Assembly (NCBI RefSeq): GCF_028309625.1
Contig: NZ_JAQMHR010000001.1
Coordinates: forward strand, 496,001 to 560,000
Source: Trichococcus sp. K1Tr
GTDB taxonomy: Bacteria; Bacillota; Bacilli; Lactobacillales; Aerococcaceae
Direction: 5' to 3'
DNA: 64,000 nt
Below the pieces are notes generated by a model. The model did not search any database, was not told the DNA's origin, and saw only the letters and a list, made by a program, of their open reading frames with translations. The position numbers and the translations under genes are program-made. Each line of letters opens with the position of its first letter. Positions within the stretch are counted from its first letter, which is position 1. Of the stretch, positions 1-8,375 are shown piece after piece.

Positions 1-1521
1 ACTAGGAAAAAGCATCTGTCCGAACAGGATGAAGATAAGGCCCACAAATATACCCAACCATCCGATGCTGTCGGAAATCGCACCAAGCGGATTTTTTTCG
101 CGCAAGGACAGATAGGCTTTGATCCCCAAACCGAACATGATCTGAACAATACCGAACACTACCGATATCAACAGGATCGTATTGGCGTCATTGCTCGTGG
201 ACAGAAGCACAAACGGCAATTGAATCCCGAAGAAAGAGCCGTAGACCAATCCCCACAATATGGCTGGGTAGGACAGGATATGAAAGAACAGCAGATTGGT
301 GCGCATGCTTTTATTGAAGTTCAGGAACTTCAATGCCAGTAATGTTCCGATAAGGAGCAACAGACCGTATCCGACATCCGCAATCATCATTCCGAAGAAC
401 AAAAGATAGAAAGGCGTCAATAGTGGTGTTGGGTCTATTTCGTCATATTTTGGCAAACTGTACATGGCCGTAATATTCTCAAACGGAGTGACCAGCTTAT
501 TGTTCTTCAAAACGGTTGGAATGACCGAAACATCCGAACCATCAACATCATCAACCGTCAGTGCGTACTCATTCTCAGCGACAGTATTCGTCAACGCCAG
601 CTTGATTTCTTTGACTTTATCTTCCTCAAGCCATCCTTGGATAACGAAGAGATGTTTCTCATTGACCAGCAATTGCTGGCTTTTGATCCGCTGCAGTTTT
701 GCATAATAAAACTCGGACAGTAGCATTAACTGCCACTCTTCTGCTTTCATGTCGGAAAGATCCGCCAACAACTGTTTGTTTGCTTCACGGTTATCCTGAA
801 TGCGGCTTTGAACATCCGCCAATGCCTCTGCAGGCGGCAAATCATACTCATACGTTAAAGGTTGGAAATGATTGCTGTCCAACAAAGCGTTTACATCAAT
901 AACTTTTGACGGATCATAGAAAATCACCGCTCCAAATGAATCTTTGTTCTGGAAGATTTCTTCCGTATAGACCAAGGGATTGGAAGTCACGTTTGTGATG
1001 TAATCGTTGGAGAGCGTCTGAGGAATCGTGCCCACTTTGACCGCGATGTGTTCGAATGCTGCTGTATCTCTCGGATTGAATGATAATTTTTTCCATAAAA
1101 GCAGGAAATCCTCTTGTTCATAAAGATGTTTCTTAGAATCTTCGAGTTTCTTCTGTTCGGCTTTCAGACCCAACACTTTATCCAGAACATTGTCGGAAGA
1201 AAATTCGCCCACAGCCTTTTCCAGTTCTTCCAAAGACAAGGATTGTCTAGGGATTGTATACTGTTTGATCAAAGACTCTTTCTTCAGATACGACTTCAAG
1301 AAAGATAAGGCTTCCGTGACATTTTCCAGATAACTTTCGGTCTTCTTGATGTTTTGCTCAATTGACTCTCGTTCTTTAGGCGATAAGGATTGCAAATTTT
1401 CTTTTGCAGCAGGCAAATCGATGACTTCTAAGCTTTGCAATGTCTGGATAGCCGTCAATAGCTGCTCTTTTTTTTCGTGAAAAGAAATGAGAGTAACTTT
1501 TTTCATTTTAGCGATTGCCAT
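1..1521 (-). CDS. ntpI: V-type ATPase subunit I (a-subunit), 3' end beyond window
   Basis: This is the membrane rotor-stator subunit that carries the ion half-channels of a V-type (probably Na+-translocating) ATPase. The frame is open for 507 codons to the window edge, so the C-terminus is missing. The N-terminal half is a long charged, coiled-coil cytosolic arm (about residues 1-330). From about residue 370 hydrophobic helices begin, with a GMMIADVGYGLLLL segment typical of the family. The chosen ATG overlaps the end of ntpF by 14 bases and has a GGGGAGGTG ribosome site. Gene order ntpF-ntpI matches the start of the Enterococcus hirae ntp operon. Na+ specificity is inferred only, because the K ring subunit lies outside the window. 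Confidence 0.9.
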   Translation of the reverse strand, partial: MAIAKMKKVTLISFHEKKEQLLTAIQTLQSLEVIDLPAAKENLQSLSPKERESIEQNIKKTESYLENVTEALSFLKSYLKKESLIKQYTIPRQSLSLEELEKAVGEFSSDNVLDKVLGLKAEQKKLEDSKKHLYEQEDFLLLWKKLSFNPRDTAAFEHIAVKVGTIPQTLSNDYITNVTSNPLVYTEEIFQNKDSFGAVIFYDPSKVIDVNALLDSNHFQPLTYEYDLPPAEALADVQSRIQDNREANKQLLADLSDMKAEEWQLMLLSEFYYAKLQRIKSQQLLVNEKHLFVIQGWLEEDKVKEIKLALTNTVAENEYALTVDDVDGSDVSVIPTVLKNNKLVTPFENITAMYSLPKYDEIDPTPLLTPFYLLFFGMMIADVGYGLLLLIGTLLALKFLNFNKSMRTNLLFFHILSYPAILWGLVYGSFFGIQLPFVLLSTSNDANTILLISVVFGIVQIMFGLGIKAYLSLREKNPLGAISDSIGWLGIFVGLIFILFGQMLFPS

Positions 1522-1828
1522 ATTTCCTCATCACCTCCCCAATTACGGCATTCACAAGTTCTTCTTCTTTCGCTTTAAACCGAGTCTGCAACTTCTCGAT
1601 TTCCGATTTTTCACTTTCTGCGGAAGCGTTCTTGAGAATTGCCAGTTGCTCTGATTTTTTCGCAAGTTCTTCGGATTGAAAAGTAGCTAATTCCTTTTCG
1701 ATATTCCTTTTCATTTCGCCTATTTTATCTTGCGTGTTCTGTTCCAGTTTGCGCAGCTTGTTCTGGTAATCCAATTCCAGATCAGTTGCTTCCTGCTCAA
1801 TCTTTTTTACTTCATCAAATATTTGCAT
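1508..1828 (-). CDS. ntpF: V-type ATPase peripheral stalk subunit (NtpF/G-H type)
   Basis: A 106-residue, highly charged, almost entirely helical protein. It is rich in Glu, Lys and Gln with heptad-like spacing, as expected of the stalk subunit that pairs with subunit E to hold the stator. Its length is close to E. hirae NtpF (about 107 residues), and it is first in the operon, directly before ntpI, as in that species. A consensus promoter lies about 70 bases upstream. The sequence alone is low-complexity coiled coil, so the assignment rests mainly on size and position. Confidence 0.8.
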   Translation of the reverse strand: MQIFDEVKKIEQEATDLELDYQNKLRKLEQNTQDKIGEMKRNIEKELATFQSEELAKKSEQLAILKNASAESEKSEIEKLQTRFKAKEEELVNAVIGEVMRKYGNR

Positions 1829-1895
1829 CTTTCATTCCACCTCCGTCCCTCATTTGATTGTCCTTAGGAAAAAAATTTTTCCAATCAGTATTTTC

Positions 1896-1924
1896 ATTAT
1901 ACAGTTATTGTAACGGCCGTTCAA
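1896..1924 (-). promoter_or_regulatory. sigma-A promoter of ntp operon
   Basis: Minus strand -35 TTGAAC (1919-1924), 17-base spacer, -10 TATAAT (1896-1901). It is the only strong promoter upstream of ntpF. Confidence 0.8.
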
Positions 1925-1937
1925 ATCTATTTGAACG
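1918..1937. promoter_or_regulatory. Palindrome over the ntp -35 box, candidate operator
   Basis: CGTTCAAAT-CT-ATTTGAACG is a perfect inverted repeat with 9-base arms and a 2-base centre, and it includes the whole -35 hexamer. Such placement fits a dimeric repressor. No known regulator motif is recognised. Confidence 0.5.
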
Positions 1938-2003
1938 CGAATTCCAGCGTTTTCAACAATCACTGCAGATTATCTAATAGGAAGAAACTTTCTTAAATTT
2001 TCT

Positions 2004-2026
2004 CAAAATGTTAAATGAACATTTTG
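2004..2026. repeat. Inverted repeat upstream of ntp promoter
   Basis: CAAAATGTT-AAATG-AACATTTTG, 9-base perfect arms, about 80 bases upstream of the ntp -35 box. Function unknown. The rest of 2027-2292 shows no gene with a credible ribosome site. Confidence 0.45.
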
Positions 2027-2292
2027 TGAACAAAACGCCCTAGAAGCATGCCTCGATGCAGACAATCCTCAAGGAATCTCTTTTGTGGCCTGTTTTTTCC
2101 GGTGGTTCCTCCCAGTAATGTGAGCAATTTTTGCCTCCTTCAAAATCAATAGATGGCCAACACGTTCTTTCCATGCCGCTATTTTACTTGATAAAGGGGA
2201 GTTATTGGGCCATTTGCGGCCGAAACAACAAAACTGCAGGCTGAGTTGCACGTCTGCTTTCCTGAAATTTTTTTGAGCGCAAAATAAATAGC

Positions 2293-2321
2293 TTGCAAAA
2301 AAGAACAGATGTTCTTATAAT
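2293..2321 (+). promoter_or_regulatory. Promoter of the YolD-like gene
   Basis: -35 TTGCAA (2293-2298), 17-base spacer, -10 TATAAT (2316-2321). The spacer is occupied by a LexA-type palindrome. Confidence 0.8.
2301..2316. promoter_or_regulatory. LexA/DinR (SOS) box
   Basis: AAGAACAGATGTTCTT is a palindrome with 7-base arms and contains GAAC-N4-GTTC, the core of the Gram-positive SOS box. It lies entirely between -35 and -10, so bound LexA would block the promoter. Confidence 0.75.
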
Positions 2322-2358
2322 AGGGATACAAGACAAACACATGTTCGGAGGAACCAAT

Positions 2359-2703
2359 ATGCAAAACTACATCTATCCGGTATCCAATAATAATGAAACT
2401 CCATCCAAAAAATCATACCTGCGCCCACTACCATCCGTCCAATCCATCAATGAAGCTATCCTGGATAAAGTGATGCCGATTCATCAGGTTGTCCGTTTCG
2501 CTAATCAAGCCTTTGAAAATCATACCCCCGTGTATGTTGTGATCGAAGAAAAACAGGGACCGAAATCATATACAAGAACACTGGTATGGGGCAAGTTCAA
2601 TTCCCGCGTAACCCCAAAAAGGCAGGTTATGTTCACAACCGCCGATAAAAAAGTGACTTATCTGCTGAACATCAGCCAAATATTGGCCATCCAACTTGGT
2701 TGA
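2359..2703 (+). CDS. YolD-like family small protein, SOS-controlled
   Basis: A 114-residue soluble protein. ATG 2359 is chosen because GGAGG lies 7 bases upstream and the SOS promoter ends just before it; an upstream in-frame start would sit inside the promoter. An N-terminal helix (about residues 25-55) is followed by a beta-rich half (about 58-112). The pattern TRTLVWGKFNSR...KVTYLLNISQILAI resembles the YolD-like domain. In Firmicutes, YolD-like genes often sit beside Y-family polymerases (UvrX/UmuC) under LexA control. Here no polymerase gene follows; a bidirectional terminator does. The SOS box independently supports a DNA-damage role. The family call is by pattern, not by search. Confidence 0.65.
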   Translation: MQNYIYPVSNNNETPSKKSYLRPLPSVQSINEAILDKVMPIHQVVRFANQAFENHTPVYVVIEEKQGPKSYTRTLVWGKFNSRVTPKRQVMFTTADKKVTYLLNISQILAIQLG

Positions 2704-2739
2704 TTTCCATCAGTTGATGATATATCCATAGACAAAAAG

Positions 2740-2787
2740 GAGAAGTACAAGGCACCCCGTCTTTTAACGGAATGCCTTGTACTTCTC
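2740..2787. terminator. Bidirectional terminator
   Basis: Arms 2741-2754 and 2773-2786 pair over 14 bases without mismatch, extendable by one G-C. A T-run follows on the plus strand and an A-run precedes, so it serves both the YolD-like gene and cls. Confidence 0.85.
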
Positions 2788-2806
2788 TTTTTTTCATCTC
2801 AATTCC

Positions 2807-4255
2807 CTAAAGTATCGGCGACAGCAATCTGGAAAAAGCCTGCTTGAATTTCCGGCCCTTTGATTGTTTTGCGAAGTAATCATGGGTTGCGCGTATGCAC
2901 TCCTCCTGGTCTTCTTCAAAATTTGCGATCAGTTCTTCGGCCACTTCACGATCATAAATAAAGGCATTGATCTCAAAATTCAGTTTGAAGCTACGTACAT
3001 CCATATTTGCCGTGCCTAACGATACAATTTCATCGTCGACCACGATCACTTTTGAATGCAGGAAACCGTTCTGGTACATATAGACTTCGGCACCGTATTC
3101 TATGATGTCTTTGGCAAAATATTCCGTTGCCCGATAGACGAAAGGATGATCCGGCTTCGAAGGGATCATGATTTTGACGCTTACACCGGATAAGGCCGCG
3201 ATTTTGAGCATTTCGTGCAGACTCTCGTCAGGTATAAAATAAGGTGTTTGTATATAGATCGATTCTTTGGCTTGGCTGATCATCTTCAGGAAACCCATTT
3301 TGATGGTCTGATCTTCGTCATCCGGCCCGCTTGCCACAATCTGCATGGCAGTATCGCCTTTTTTATCGGCAATCGGGAAATAGGCCTCTGCATAATCTTT
3401 CCGATTCTTTGGCTTGGCAACCGCATTCCAATCCATGAAGAATCGGCTTTGAAGCGTCAGGACGGCATTGCCTTCTATCTTCATATGCGTGTCCCGCCAT
3501 TCGCCGAGTTCTCCTTTCCCCAAATACTCGTCGCCGATATTGAAACCGCCAAGATAAGCAACTTTGGCGTCCACCACCATTATTTTGCGGTGATTCCGAT
3601 AATTCATCCGCAAGTTGACGAAAGGTATTTTTGACCCAAAAAATACTTCCGTCTTTCCGCCTAATTTTTCAAGGTTTTTGAAAAATCTTGGGTCGTTCCC
3701 TCTGCAACCCATCGCGTCGTAAACGACTAGAACTTCCACACCGGCTGCTGCCCTGTCTTCCAAAGCCGCCAGAATGCGTTTCCCCAACTCATCTGAGCGA
3801 AAAGTGTAATAAAGCATATGCACATGGTCTTCAGCTTTGTAGATGTCCTGAACGAGCGCATCAAACACACCTTCGCCGGTCTTGAATATTTCAAGTTTGT
3901 TCCCTTTAGTCAAAATGGATTCATCACTTTCCAGGAACAGGATGGCTGTTTTTTGTGCATAGTCGGTATCGACCAAACCTTGCGCCAGATCCTCATCCTC
4001 CAGCATCTCAATCTGGACCTTCGCCAACTGGGACATGCCCAAGCTTTTTTGCGTGCGCATATCATAGATGTTTTCTTTTGACATCTTTTTCCCTATAAAG
4101 AGATAGATGATGAAACCGGCCACCGGCAGCAGGTTTAAAGTCAGCAACCATGCCCAGGTGGCAGCGACGTCTCTTTTTTCCTTGAAGACGGTGATGATTG
4201 CACCGATTGTATTTAAAATGATGATTGCCGTAAATATCATTGACCAAATACTCAT
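2807..4255 (-). CDS. cls: Cardiolipin synthase
   Basis: Joins phosphatidylglycerol molecules into cardiolipin at the membrane. The 482-residue protein has two N-terminal hydrophobic segments (about residues 1-25 and 30-55) and two phospholipase-D HKD motifs: NHRKIMVVD near residue 225 and HSKVIVVDD near residue 400, each followed by the usual G/S-N-D pattern. ATG 4255 is preferred over one seven codons upstream because TTTGGAG lies 7 bases before it. Length and architecture are normal. It is transcribed alone between two terminators. Confidence 0.95.
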   Translation of the reverse strand: MSIWSMIFTAIIILNTIGAIITVFKEKRDVAATWAWLLTLNLLPVAGFIIYLFIGKKMSKENIYDMRTQKSLGMSQLAKVQIEMLEDEDLAQGLVDTDYAQKTAILFLESDESILTKGNKLEIFKTGEGVFDALVQDIYKAEDHVHMLYYTFRSDELGKRILAALEDRAAAGVEVLVVYDAMGCRGNDPRFFKNLEKLGGKTEVFFGSKIPFVNLRMNYRNHRKIMVVDAKVAYLGGFNIGDEYLGKGELGEWRDTHMKIEGNAVLTLQSRFFMDWNAVAKPKNRKDYAEAYFPIADKKGDTAMQIVASGPDDEDQTIKMGFLKMISQAKESIYIQTPYFIPDESLHEMLKIAALSGVSVKIMIPSKPDHPFVYRATEYFAKDIIEYGAEVYMYQNGFLHSKVIVVDDEIVSLGTANMDVRSFKLNFEINAFIYDREVAEELIANFEEDQEECIRATHDYFAKQSKGRKFKQAFSRLLSPIL

Positions 4256-4329
4256 ATAACCACTCCAAATCAACATAATGACAAAACATGTTACCCACTA
4301 ATGATAGCACACGAGCCCACAAAAACAGA

Positions 4330-4368
4330 AAGGCGAAGTCCGGATAATTAAAATCCGTCCTTCGCCTT
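4330..4368 (-). terminator. Terminator after rnjB/ThiT-like unit
   Basis: AAGGCGAA/TTCGCCTT outer stem (4330-4337 with 4361-4368) plus an inner CGGAT/ATCCG stem separated by an internal loop. On the minus strand it is followed by CTGTTTTTG. Confidence 0.7.
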
Positions 4369-4375
4369 CTATTTT

Positions 4376-4975
4376 TTAATCATTTAATAGTTTCGATTTT
4401 TCTTTTCTGCTCAGGAAACGGCTGCCTTTTGGAATGTACGCTTTAGGAGCGAATTTTGCGATCAACACCAGAACGACTGCGCTGACGGCAAAAGTTGCCG
4501 CAAACGAAAGCGCCTGTCCCGGAAGGAAATGCGCAAAGGCAGAAACACCAGCAGGAACTGCTTCCTCGCTGAGGAATATGTCCGAGATCAGCGCCCAGAC
4601 AAAATAGACAAGCGTTCCGAAAAAGGATGCCGTCACTATATTCAAAGCTGCATTCGGGAAACGTTTATTGTTCAATGTGCGTTGCGTGAATTTCGCGAAA
4701 AAACCGGCGATGCCCACGAAAACGAACGGTGCCGCTTGGTTCAGGATATCTGCGGCAACATCCGCCCCCTCTCCTTTGAGCGCAAACAAAGCGAGGCCGG
4801 TCAGTGTTCCTGAAACCAGTCCAAGCAATATTCCTCTGCGGAGGGAAATGAAAAGCAACGGCAACAAAGCAAAAACAACAGTGTATTCTCCAAATGGCAT
4901 GGCCACATATGCCAAGGCGATTGCGAGGACAGCAAACAGAACTGCCTCGATCCAAGCCTTCGTACTATTAGAACC
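4376..4975 (-). CDS. ThiT-like ECF substrate-binding (S) membrane protein
   Basis: A 199-residue integral membrane protein with about six hydrophobic segments. The FALLPLLFISLRRGILLGL stretch and the ending AKFAPKAYIP resemble ThiT, the thiamine S-component of ECF transporters. ATG 4975 is chosen for AAAAGGAGAG 10 bases upstream. It follows rnjB with a short gap and precedes a terminator, so it is probably cotranscribed. No thiamine riboswitch fits in the 60-base gap. As I recall ThiT, ligand contacts include a Glu-Tyr pair and a Trp-His in helix 5. Here the matching stretches read LNQAAPF and YFVWALIS, so those ligands seem absent. Substrate is therefore uncertain. Confidence 0.65.
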   Translation of the reverse strand, partial: GSNSTKAWIEAVLFAVLAIALAYVAMPFGEYTVVFALLPLLFISLRRGILLGLVSGTLTGLALFALKGEGADVAADILNQAAPFVFVGIAGFFAKFTQRTLNNKRFPNAALNIVTASFFGTLVYFVWALISDIFLSEEAVPAGVSAFAHFLPGQALSFAATFAVSAVVLVLIAKFAPKAYIPKGSRFLSRKEKSKLLND

Positions 4976-5038
4976 CATAAAGATGAATCTCTCCTTTTCA
5001 ACAACGATCCGTTTCATTGCCTTTCCGGCAAACGGGCA

Positions 5039-6718
5039 TCAGCTCTTCTTCTGATAATTGGATGCTTCCATGATGATCGGTAAAATGACCGGTTTGCGCT
5101 TCGTCTTTTCAAAAAGATAACGGCTCAACGAATCACGTATCTCTTGTTTTAACTTGGCCCAATCAAAGTCTTTCGTATGCAGATTGTCTTCCACTACTTC
5201 CCGGACGATATTCGAACTTTCCTTGACAAGCTCTTCGCTCGCTTTCATGTAGACGAAACCACGCGAAACGATTTCCGGACCCGACAAAATTTTGTTCAAT
5301 CTTCTGGAGATCGTCACAACGACAACGAAGATGCCATCTTCCGACAACAGTTTGCGGTCGCGCAAGACAATATTGCCGATATCGCCGACGCCGATTCCAT
5401 CGATCAGTACATTCCCGGCTGGGACTTGTCCCGTCATATGCATACGGCCTTTCGAATATTCGATGACGTCACCTTTTCCGGGGATGAATATGTTTTTGAA
5501 CGGAATGCCGACTTCATTCGCCAACTGGGCATGTGCAGCCTGCATCCGGTACTCGCCTTGGACAGGCACGAAATACATAGGTCTTAGCAGGTTGATCATC
5601 AATTTCAGATCGTTCGGCGAAGCATGTCCGGATGCTTTGTATGTTCCCGATATTTCCCGCACGGACGCACCGGCGCGGTAAATCAAATTCTTGGTTTTTG
5701 CGACTGTTGTTTCCATCGCTGTGGAAGGCGTAGTCGTGATGTAAACCAAATCGCCCTCTTTAAGGTTCACTTGCTTGTGTCTGCCTTTGGACATCCGTTG
5801 CAATGCTTCCAACGGTTCCCCGCTATTGCCGGTTTCCAGCACCAAGACTTGCCCATCACGGTAATCATTGATGTTTTTCACATTCACAAGCAGATCTGGA
5901 GTCGGCAAGACCAGTTTTCCTAGTTTCATGGCGACATCGACTGTTTGAACCAAAGTCGGTCCTGTCAAAAAGATCTTACGGTTAGCTTGGAGAGCGACAT
6001 CAAAAACTTGCTGAATGCGCAAAATGTTGCTTGCAACACAGGACACGATGATGCGTCCCTCAGCATTGATGAAGGTATCAAGCATTTCTTCCTCAATCTT
6101 GCGGTCACTGACATTTTCCGTTGTTGATTCGGCATCTCCGGAATCGCTCAACAGCGCCAATACTTTGCCTTCGCCGATATCCGTAATTTTGCCGTAATCG
6201 GTCCGATACATCGGGGATGCGCTTTGATCAAACTTGAAATCGCCTGTATAGACGACACTGCCTTCTTCCGTCTTCACACAGATCCCTACAGAATCAGGGA
6301 TGGTATGCGTGGTTCTGAAGAACCGGACGCTGGTATTTTCAAATTCAATTTCAGTGTTCTCATCGATGACGTGGTAATCCTCAAAGCCAGTTGCCAATCC
6401 GGTTGATTCAACCGCCAGTTTTGCCAACGCGATCGTCAAACCTGTACCGAACACGGGTGCATCGATATTCTGCAATAAATAAGGCAATGCGCCTACGGCA
6501 TCCGCATGACCATGCGTCAGGAAAATACCCGCTATCTTATTTTTGTTTTCCTCCAGGTACGTGAAATCAGGGATGACAACATCAATTCCCAACAATTCGT
6601 TTTCCGGATAGAGCAGACCGCAATCCAATACAAAAATTAAATCGTCCACTTCCACTAAATACATGTTTTTACCGCTTTCTCTCACACCTCCGAGAGAAAT
6701 TATTCTTACTTTACTCAT
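5039..6718 (-). CDS. rnjB: Ribonuclease J2
   Basis: A 559-residue metallo-beta-lactamase/beta-CASP RNase. The LGGVRESGKNMYLVE start, DFTYLEENKNKI and the KTKRKPVILPIIMEA ending align with B. subtilis RNase J2 as I recall it. The catalytic signature is HGHADA instead of the HGHEDH seen in the window's other RNase J. It therefore lacks the last metal-binding His, as J2 proteins often do. It probably acts mainly as partner of J1 in the J1/J2 complex for mRNA decay and rRNA maturation. RBS AGAGGTGG precedes ATG 6718. Confidence 0.9.
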   Translation of the reverse strand: MSKVRIISLGGVRESGKNMYLVEVDDLIFVLDCGLLYPENELLGIDVVIPDFTYLEENKNKIAGIFLTHGHADAVGALPYLLQNIDAPVFGTGLTIALAKLAVESTGLATGFEDYHVIDENTEIEFENTSVRFFRTTHTIPDSVGICVKTEEGSVVYTGDFKFDQSASPMYRTDYGKITDIGEGKVLALLSDSGDAESTTENVSDRKIEEEMLDTFINAEGRIIVSCVASNILRIQQVFDVALQANRKIFLTGPTLVQTVDVAMKLGKLVLPTPDLLVNVKNINDYRDGQVLVLETGNSGEPLEALQRMSKGRHKQVNLKEGDLVYITTTPSTAMETTVAKTKNLIYRAGASVREISGTYKASGHASPNDLKLMINLLRPMYFVPVQGEYRMQAAHAQLANEVGIPFKNIFIPGKGDVIEYSKGRMHMTGQVPAGNVLIDGIGVGDIGNIVLRDRKLLSEDGIFVVVVTISRRLNKILSGPEIVSRGFVYMKASEELVKESSNIVREVVEDNLHTKDFDWAKLKQEIRDSLSRYLFEKTKRKPVILPIIMEASNYQKKS

Positions 6719-6899
6719 TGTACCACCTCTTATTTTTCAGCTTTCTATGCTGTTATCTATATTGATCGTTTGAATGCCTTCCTCCGTATTTTCGTCCCTG
6801 AAAATCAGCACTGCTGCTTTGCCGAACTGTCTTCAGGGTCTACAAGCGAATGCGTTTTCTTCGCATCCGGCTAAACGTGACCGATATCCTCTCTGTTAT

Positions 6900-6928
6900 A
6901 TTATACATGATTATCGGCAAAATTGTAG
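6900..6928 (-). promoter_or_regulatory. Probable promoter of rnjB
   Basis: Minus strand -10 TATAAT (6900-6905) with a weak -35 CTACAA at 17 bases (6923-6928). It would give a leader of about 175 bases before rnjB; nothing recognisable is seen in that leader. Confidence 0.5.
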
Positions 6929-6974
6929 CATTTGCTTCAGTTTCTGTTGCGGTTTTCTGAAAGTGCAAAAAAGA

Positions 6975-7042
6975 CCTGCCAAAAGGAACGGACCGGGAAC
7001 GATGTTTAACCAAACACCCTCCCCGGTCCATCCTTTGACAGG
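6975..7042 (-). terminator. Terminator of asd
   Basis: Long imperfect hairpin: arms 6975-6996 and 7021-7042 pair around CGGACCGGG/CCCGGTCC and CCTG.CAAA/TTTG.CAGG. On the minus strand it is followed by CTTTTTT. Confidence 0.8.
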
Positions 7043-7099
7043 CCCTGTCATATCCGATTCTTCAGTTGACGCGGCTTTGCTCATCCGTACTCAAAAATT

Positions 7100-8140
7100 C
7101 TACAGTAGGCCCATTTCGATCATTTTTTCAGCGATCTGCACAGAGTTCCAAGCAGCGCCCTTCAACAGGTTATCCGAAACCACCCACATATGGAATCCAT
7201 TATCGACATCCACATCCTTACGGATACGTCCGACAAATGTTTCATTCTTTCCGACTGATTCGCGGGCGGTAGGATAGACTTGATTAGCTGTATCATCCTG
7301 AAGCACAACCCCTGGAGCATCTTTCAGCACTTCCCAGATATCTGCGACAGTAACGTTTTTATCGTCTACTTCAAAATAGACGGATTCCGAGTGTCCGGAC
7401 ATTACAGGGATGCGCACACAGGTTGCAGAGACTTTGATGTCCTTGTCGCCCATGATTTTTTTGGTTTCATTGATCATTTTCCACTCTTCATACGTGTAGC
7501 CGCCTTCGCTGAACACATCGATCTGCGGTAAAGCATTGAATGCGATCGGGAAATGTTTCTTATCGCCACCACAAGGCAGGATATTCGCGACCGGCTCTTC
7601 ACCGTTCAGGACAGCTTGGGTTTGAGCTTTCAATTCTTCCAAAGCATGCAGGCCAGCTCCGCTTACCGCTTGGTAAGTGGAAACGATGACGCGATCCAAA
7701 CCAAATTTTTCGCGGATCGGTTGCAAAGCCACCACCATCTGAATAGTGGAGCAATTTGGATTAGCGATCAGCCCTTTGTGTTTGCGCAAGTCTTCCGGAT
7801 TCACTTCAGGAACAACCAATGGCGTTTCCGGATCCATACGAAAAGCACTCGTATTGTCGATGACGATGGCTCCAGCTTTGATTGCTGCAGGGGAGAATTG
7901 TTTCGTGATGCCGCCCCCAGCGCTGAACAAGGCAATATCGATGCCTTCAAATGAGTCATCAGTCGTTTCTTCAATCTGCAGTTCCTGTCCTCGGAAAGTC
8001 TTAACTTTGCCTACAGACCGTTTAGAAGCCAACAACTTCAAACTTTTTATCGGAAAAGAAGCGTCCTCCAACAAGCCCAGCATTTTTTCTCCAACAGCAC
8101 CTGTAGCACCTACAATGGCAACATTATACTCTTTCATCAT
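7100..8140 (-). CDS. asd: Aspartate-semialdehyde dehydrogenase
   Basis: NADPH-dependent conversion of aspartyl phosphate to aspartate semialdehyde, the branch point to lysine/diaminopimelate, threonine and methionine. The 346-residue protein has the N-terminal nucleotide fold [11 protein letters not shown], the catalytic cysteine in NPNCSTI near residue 130, and MSGHSES in the C-terminal domain. ATG 8140 is chosen because TGAGGGA lies just upstream; ATG 8155 has no ribosome site. The gene is monocistronic, with its own terminator. Its product supplies cell-wall diaminopimelate or lysine, a link with the lysine-riboswitch transporter near 44 kb. Confidence 0.95.
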   Translation of the reverse strand: MMKEYNVAIVGATGAVGEKMLGLLEDASFPIKSLKLLASKRSVGKVKTFRGQELQIEETTDDSFEGIDIALFSAGGGITKQFSPAAIKAGAIVIDNTSAFRMDPETPLVVPEVNPEDLRKHKGLIANPNCSTIQMVVALQPIREKFGLDRVIVSTYQAVSGAGLHALEELKAQTQAVLNGEEPVANILPCGGDKKHFPIAFNALPQIDVFSEGGYTYEEWKMINETKKIMGDKDIKVSATCVRIPVMSGHSESVYFEVDDKNVTVADIWEVLKDAPGVVLQDDTANQVYPTARESVGKNETFVGRIRKDVDVDNGFHMWVVSDNLLKGAAWNSVQIAEKMIEMGLL

Positions 8141-8261
8141 TGATCCCTCACTCATTCATTTTCTGTATTATCAATTTTTTAGGATTTGGATATCCTTCAC
8201 TTAAGCATTTTACCATACTTTATTAGAATTTTTTAATCTATTTTTTAATTACCCAAAAAAA

Positions 8262-8303
8262 CATTCCAAGCCGAAACCCCGCCTGGGCTCTCTGTTTGGA
8301 ATG
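8262..8303 (-). terminator. Terminator of citX
   Basis: CATTCCAA/TTGGAATG outer stem (8262-8269 with 8296-8303), GC-rich interior, T7 on the minus strand (8254-8260). Confidence 0.75.
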
Positions 8304-8375
8304 CTGAATGTTGACTATTTTGTTGTTTCCGATGATTTCGCGGATTTTCTGGATGCAATAAATGAACTGGGTTTC

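Noticed and set aside
2069-2251. 60-codon minus-strand frame between ntpF and the YolD-like gene
   Set aside because: No ribosome site at its start, no recognised similarity, and it overlaps another equally poor frame.
4976-5038. Thiamine riboswitch before the ThiT-like gene
   Set aside because: Only about 60 bases are available and no TPP-aptamer blocks are present.
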